This document shows positions 60,577 to 64,000 of a DNA stretch of 64,000 nt, piece after piece; the first letter of the stretch is position 1; every line of letters begins with the position of its first letter. The stretch is from the NCBI RefSeq assembly GCF_029962835.1, contig NC_080582.1, positions 21,212,032-21,276,031 on the forward strand, given 5' to 3'. Under the pieces are notes generated by a model. The model saw only the letters and a program-made list of their open reading frames with translations. It was not told where the DNA came from and did no database searches. A program made the translations under genes and the position numbers. The stretch is from Magnolia sinica (lineage: Eukaryota; Streptophyta; Magnoliopsida; Magnoliales; Magnoliaceae).

Positions 60577-62676
60577 AGGAGAGCAGGGATTTTGATATTC
60601 AAAAATCCAAAACAAAGAAATTAAGATATGTTTTTATTCACTCAATTGAATTGACTGCCATTTTTTCTAACATGATTCTACACTCAAGAAAGGTACAAAA
60701 GAACAAAATTACTAAAGGAACTCTTGTATGTATTTTAAGGTAAATTTTTTGAAAGGCAACAAAAGAAAACAAAGGAAAAAAGACAAGAATCCTTTACTAT
60801 CATGATGTGTCCATATACATTTTCTCAATCAATTGATAATATCATGATGTGTTACTTTTTTGGTGCATGTTGTTGGGAAATGGACGATTGATGAGTTTTT
60901 ATTCTTTTCTGATTTAATTATATATATTTTTCAGATGTTTTGATAATTTTAATAAATCAGAAAAAAATCTTAGCAATGTACTATATGATTTGTGATTTGA
61001 TGCGATTCAACTCCTATTACGATTTGCAATATGATAACGGTTTTGACAACATTGTCTAACAGTTATTTTCTCAGCTAATTTGCTCATAGAAAATTTTAGT
61101 GAAGCACATTTTCTGGGTTTAATGTTGGTAAACATCTGTATGAGGAAAAATGTCTATGAGTTGAAATGTCTTCTGATTTGGACAAGTAATTGTTTTGATT
61201 CTATTAAAGCAACTAAGATGCAGGTTTGTGCTTATAATCATGATTTGCAGGATAATTTCGACTTGAAATGGAAAGATCAAAGTGCGGTGTCTTCCATGGC
61301 ATTTAAACATGCAATTGTAGAGGCTTCTCTTGATTTGGGCCAGAGAAGGCAGACAGATGGAGATACTGATGGTTGCTTAAAGGATATAAGGGAAACACCA
61401 GGGCACACTAGCGTTCTTGATGAGCAACCACATACAGCAGGTGATGACCTAGATTTTCTATATTTTGGGAGTAAACTAAGACATGGAGACCCAAGATTGT
61501 CAGCTTATACTCAAGCTGCTATAGAAGAGCTGAAATCTTACCTTGGAGAACATGGCCAGGTCTCATCTTATTCAGCTAGATCCCCCTGTCATGAGGATCC
61601 ACATTCAGTTGTTGCTGAAGAAAGCATGCCAGAGTTTGAGGGGTTCAGTGTTGGTGTGCTTCAAGAGAATAAGCTGTCATTAGTTGCAGGGGATGGAATT
61701 TGCTCTCATGACCAGAATATTTCAAGCATTACAAAAGAGCAGGTTGGTGTTCTTGAGCAGCTCTGCAGATCTACTGGGATGCTTACTCCACTACATCCTT
61801 CGACAAGATACAAAATACATACAACACCAGATGTTTGCCGGTCTTTACCTAAAGGACTTCTGGAGCACATGGATTTGGGGCAAGCTCTTCCCTTTTGTGG
61901 TATTGACAGCAAGGAACATAAAGGCCATGAAGATGGTGGGCTTAATGATGTTTGCTGTAACATTGATGCAGAAGTAGATGGTGCTTTTCTCGGAAGCTCC
62001 TATTCCAATTGCATGCCTTCTTCTAGTGTTCGATTTGGATGGGATGCTAGACCTCCTTTTACCCCCCCAGCTGGAAAACTTAGTCAAAGAATCATTTCAA
62101 AATCTATAGGTGGCAGTTCAGAGGAAAAACTCAGCATAAATCCAGAGCTCACTTGTTTCCGGATTGATGAAGATACCTGCATTAATGAAGAAAATGGGTA
62201 TCTAGGTGAGGGAATCAGCCTGTTCCAGGAAGGAATTGACTTAAAAGAAGGAAAAACCTCAAACAGAAGAGAAGTGATTGCTGATTTAACTTCAGAAGGT
62301 TGCAACTCACCCAGTTTGGCTTCTGCAGAGAAATTTCCAGACAGATGTAGTTTAGATTCTGTGAACACAGAATTCAACTCACTTGGGACCCAAATGGCAG
62401 TCAAGAAGAAGCTTGAAAATGGTTATGGAAAGGATAGAAAAAGTAAGAATGAGGATAAGGAGAACCGAGATCCTTCAATAGTTGGAAATGGAGCGCGAAA
62501 GGCCTCTAAATTTCAGTATAACAGGAACAGTAGGCCAAAATTATCTGGGAAAGCTGCTGAGAAAAAAGAAAGCCAAACTTTCTCAGAGAAGAGCTGTAAA
62601 CCTAATAATATCGTTTCTAACGTTTCATCATTTATTCCACTTGTTCAACAAAAACAAGCAGCTGCGGTTTTGACAG
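45610..62676 (+). CDS. INCENP-like protein (WYRD family), 5' three exons, gene incomplete at right edge
   Basis: Exons 45610-45802, 57145-59648 and 61251-62676 join with consistent phases (1, 0, 1) and GT...AG introns to give about 1374 codons. The reading runs on past the window. The N-terminus (LENLFMQIFDRRNWILDQLK; PPSWLWNPAHRSD) is a short helix-forming segment. Next come ELISGLLFPPPRPPIP, then FDLNQSLARIQRSKSRQKAL and repeated GRVTRS motifs, a long acidic, Ser-rich low-complexity middle, and at the end of exon 3 FIPLVQQKQAAAVLTG. In plant INCENP homologues a segment of this kind leads into the coiled coil and C-terminal IN-box, which binds Aurora kinase; those parts are not in this window. 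The family acts at centromeres and the division midzone in the chromosomal passenger complex. Two KEN motifs fit a cell-cycle protein. The family call is from remembered motifs and is the main uncertainty; the gene structure itself is firm. Confidence 0.72.
46515..46553. repeat. T-rich homopolymer tract
   Basis: Nearly pure T with one G. Lies in intron 1 just before a SINE. Confidence 0.9.
46581..46686 (+). mobile_element. short SINE copy (Au-like 3' end), 5'-truncated
   Basis: Carries 'GGATTCATGTAGCTGATCCC', the paired AATTAGTTGGGAT block and an (ATG)n tail, as in Au-type plant SINEs. Perfect 10-bp target duplication AGTTATCCCC at 46571-46580 and 46687-46696. It lies in intron 1. Confidence 0.75.
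46697..50170. other. intron 1 left part, mostly unclassified repeats
   Basis: No coding domain seen. About 47640-48330 contains dispersed-repeat phrases ('GAATCCACGGAGCTTCTC', 'GAATCCACGAGG') of unknown class. A 49850-50105 stretch has repeated CCGTTA/TAACGG motifs and a hairpin at 49850-49887, plus a CT run at 49919-49940, suggesting a small MITE-like insert. Confidence 0.4.
50420..50990 (+). mobile_element. LINE (L1-type) 3' fragment with zf-RVT region
   Basis: Two overlapping frames give the C-terminal part of a plant LINE ORF2: LTIDNLQLRSLVLRNICLPC, SIDHLFIHCPFTCTIW (the Cys/His zf-RVT motif) and, one frame over, KIAWRLLIMAIWKERNDHCF. A 3' UTR with AATAA and a short A-run follow near 50950-50985. 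The 5' side is lost or too diverged; 50171-50400 may belong to it. It is a dead fragment in intron 1. Confidence 0.75.
51761..52222. repeat. tandem duplication, 231-bp unit, two copies
   Basis: Copy 1 is 51761-51991 and copy 2 starts at 51992. Both contain 'TAAGCGATTATGCCATC' and 'TGCCATGGTGGCATATACG'. They differ at scattered bases, so the duplication is not recent. Partial related phrases recur near 52780-52850. Confidence 0.85.
52868..52988. repeat. minisatellite, left part (about 20-bp unit)
   Basis: Diverged units of the type AGTCACTTCTAAAGTATATA. The array is cut by the element at 52989-55542 and resumes at 55546. Confidence 0.75.
53487..54452. mobile_element. hAT-like MITE nested in the Harbinger-like element
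   Basis: Inverted ends CAATGTTTTAAATAT and CAGTGTTTGAAATAT, flanked by 8-bp GGTGTCGG (53479-53486) and GGTCTCAG (54453-54460), 6 of 8 matching. Internal sequence is rich in GATATATC- and CGATAC-type motifs. Non-coding. Confidence 0.55.
54540..55330. repeat. tandem fold-back units, about 355-bp period
   Basis: Units start near 54545, 54901 and 55252 with 'GTATGG(C/T)CC'. The first two contain a forward arm and its rough reverse complement ('GATCA(C/G)GGTGGATTT' against 'AAATCCACCTTGATCAC'), so each could form a hairpin. The third is truncated. Related arms also occur at 53160-53460. Confidence 0.65.
55546..55672. repeat. minisatellite, right part
   Basis: Continues the AGTCACTTCTAAAGTATATA-type units interrupted at 52988. 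Confidence 0.75.
55673..57144. other. intron 1 right part
   Basis: No coding domain seen. A short (CTTT)n run lies at 55836-55855. AT-rich sequence leads into the pyrimidine-rich acceptor at 57141-57144. Confidence 0.6.
57145..59648 (+). CDS. INCENP-like exon 2, with three-copy internal repeat
   Basis: Acceptor CATTGCAG|ATTTGA, donor CATGAG|GTATTT. About 835 codons, open throughout. Contains GRVTRSTG and GRVTRSRS motifs, a KEN motif at 57570-57578 and a tandem protein repeat at 58734-59262. The middle is acidic and Ser-rich without a known fold. The open frame extends a little upstream of the acceptor (to 57081) but that part is intron. Confidence 0.85.
58734..59262 (+). repeat. in-frame tandem repeat in exon 2
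   Basis: Units start at 58734, 58914 and 59100 (60, 62 and about 54 codons). Each has PDMLDAQEPQLYAVA-like, KKVTPKPAQSPRRE-like and PYFLRSSTS-like blocks. The last unit lacks the CDKNL segment. Units are highly similar, so the expansion is recent. Confidence 0.9.
59649..61250 (+). other. intron 2 with a (GA)n microsatellite
   Basis: 1.6-kb intron. A GA run at 60523-60572 follows T-rich sequence. The segment 59750-60300 holds two similar short blocks ('GCAAA(C/T)(G/T)T(A/G)CA(G/T)TTTC' near 59740 and 60220), suggesting an old duplication. No coding domain. Confidence 0.7.
61251..62676 (+). CDS. INCENP-like exon 3
   Basis: Acceptor GATTTGCAG|GATAAT, donor TTGACAG|GTAATG. 475 codons plus one base. 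Contains DDLDFLYFGSKLRHGDPRLS, SAYTQAAIEELKSYLGEH, a second KEN motif in EDKENRDPS (62457-62465), and basic runs toward the end. The frame is also open upstream of the acceptor to 61080, but that part is intron. Confidence 0.85.
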
Positions 62677-63149
62677 GTAATGCTTTTTGTTTTCCAATTT
62701 GAGAAATTACCTTTTCCTTCATGATGAGGATACAATATATCATTAGCAAATTATACTATAATGGGCCTGCTTGAAATGATTTATTATATGCACAAAAGTG
62801 AAAGCAACTATACATACTACTGAGATGGCATCAGTCTTAATGAGGTGAAAATTTCAGATGGAGCCTTCTCAGCTCAGTGAAACTAATCCTTTAATCATCA
62901 TCAAATGAATTAAAAGCATTTTTTTCATGCTTGATATTTGGCTTGGGAAGGATGAGAAACTTACAAGTTACAATCCTTGGGAAATGAATTTCAGGACGAT
63001 AAATCTCATAATCTTTCCGATATCTATTTTAGGAGCTTAGAGTTGATAATAAAAACTTCGTGTCGGCAGCCACCTTGACTATCACATCCTTTCATTTAAA
63101 GTCTGCCTTCACGATTACTTTAATCAGCTTGATTAATTACTGTGCTGTG
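62677..63149 (+). other. start of intron 3
   Basis: Begins GTAATGC. AT-rich; nothing recognised. The next exon is not identified before the window ends, so the intron is at least 1.3 kb. Confidence 0.6.
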
Positions 63150-63460
63150 TACCATATATGGTAGATCTAATCTTTTGTAGTGTAACTGTGAAGTATTTGA
63201 CAAGTACAAATTTTGCAAATACTGTCATCAACTTCCATCTTTAATGGGGGCTGATGGTCCGGTTTGATTCTATGATATCTGGAATGGGTAACCTTTTCAA
63301 GCAGGTGCATATATGGTAGATCTAATCTTTAGTAGTGTAACTGTGAAGTATTTGACAAATACAAATTTTGCAAAGACAGTCATCAAATTCCATCTTTAAT
63401 GGAGGCTGATGGTCCGGTTTGATTCTATGATATCTGGAATGGGTTACCTTTTCAAGCAGG
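63150..63460. repeat. tandem duplication, 155-bp unit, two copies
   Basis: Copies begin near 63150 and 63305, both with 'ATATATGGTAGATCTAATCT' and 'GGCTGATGGTCCGGTTTGAT'. Very similar, so fairly recent. It lies in intron 3. Confidence 0.88.
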
Positions 63461-63535
63461 TGCATCTATGAATCTTAGTTTCCACAAATCCATAAGGTCT
63501 TTGTTGTCCTGTATTGACACTGCACAGATTCATTG

Positions 63536-63541
<6 letters not shown>

Positions 63542-63580
<39 letters not shown>

Positions 63581-63600
63581 CTTTTTTTTTTTTTTTTTTT
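63542..63600. repeat. (CT)n followed by a T run
   Basis: About 16 CT units (63542-63574), then a 19-base T run after a short TTCTT spacer. Confidence 0.9.
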
Positions 63601-63728
63601 GTCCTGCCTTTAGAAGCTTTTGGAAAGCATTTACTTGGATTCAAAATCTTAGAAAGTGTCATTGTGTGGTCAGAATTAGCCCCATTATTTGCTGTTATGT
63701 TAAATTCCAAAATCTTAGAAAGTGTCAT

Positions 63729-63850
63729 GGGTCCTTACTCTTGCTCCGGTGGTAGACTCTTAGGAGTTTCAACACCTGGTCAAGGGTTTGAGTACCCATA
63801 GGTGGTGAAATTCCACTACAGCGTGAGTGTGTGGGGGTTGTGTGCGTGTG
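63729..63850 (+). mobile_element. tRNA-derived SINE, forward strand
   Basis: Box-A-like TGCTCCGGTGG at about 63742-63752, box B GGTTTGAGTACC at 63785-63796, then 'GGTGGTGAAATTCCACTA' and a GT-rich tail. Same family as 13615-13743. It lies in intron 3. Confidence 0.7.
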
Positions 63851-64000
63851 TCACAAAAAAAAAAGAAGTGAAGTACACTCCTTTCTGTTTTTTTTTTGTC
63901 CCCAAGGACCACATATGGATATGCATAGTAGCAGTGCTATTACATTAAGAAGGAAGTATATGATCCTCAATCTGAGGCTGTGTATGGTACCCTCAGGTCC

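Noticed and set aside
61080..61250. Extension of exon 3 upstream to the ATG at 61080
   Set aside because: A good acceptor (TTTGCAG) at 61250 and phase agreement with exon 2 favour intron for this part.

Overview
This is plant nuclear DNA, from a repeat-rich angiosperm. It holds LTR retrotransposons of the Ty3/Gypsy (Tekay/Del chromovirus) and Ty1/Copia types, hAT and PIF/Harbinger DNA transposons, tRNA-derived SINEs, a LINE fragment, and one host gene with spliced exons separated by very long introns. Dispersed blocks rich in GGGCCCACC and 'ATCCATCC' resemble repeats I loosely associate with magnoliid genomes. That placement rests on memory and is weak. There is no rRNA, no free tRNA gene, no CRISPR array and no bacterial-type operon.

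Layout. 1-1131: nothing recognised. 1140-6174: a decayed but complete hAT transposon with terminal inverted repeats and an 8-bp target-site duplication (TSD). It carries a broken transposase gene and, upstream of it, a second broken gene that pairs a BED-type zinc finger with a ubiquitin-interacting-like motif. 6183-13560: old LTR-like sequence, split by a 4.1-kb solo LTR (8071-12196, TSD ATCAC). 13615-15460: a SINE and three fold-back MITE-like units. 15787-17507: a reverse-strand Copia relic. 17802-43996: a nest of four retroelement insertions, each with a recognisable TSD (three perfect, the outermost 4 of 5). From outside in: solo Copia-type LTR, Copia element (18135-43315), reverse-strand solo LTR of the same family as 8071-12196 (20147-39109), and a 15.0-kb Tekay-type Gypsy element with about 4.99-kb LTRs (21166-36203).

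43997 to the end: the 5' flank and first three coding exons of a gene I read as the plant INCENP homologue (WYRD-like, chromosomal passenger complex). Exons are 45610-45802, 57145-59648 and 61251-62676, splice phases agree, and the gene runs off the right edge. Intron 1 is 11.3 kb and is itself a transposon trap: a SINE, a LINE 3' fragment, tandem duplications, and a PIF/Harbinger-like element with a nested hAT-like element.

The Tekay element is the youngest large insertion: its pol is nearly intact (three stops and one frameshift). The hAT and both Copia elements are heavily mutated. No wholly new biological system stands out. The best candidates for a second look are the BED+UIM gene inside the hAT element, the steep divergence gradient between the two Tekay LTRs, the four-deep nest, and the three-copy 60-residue repeat in the INCENP-like protein.
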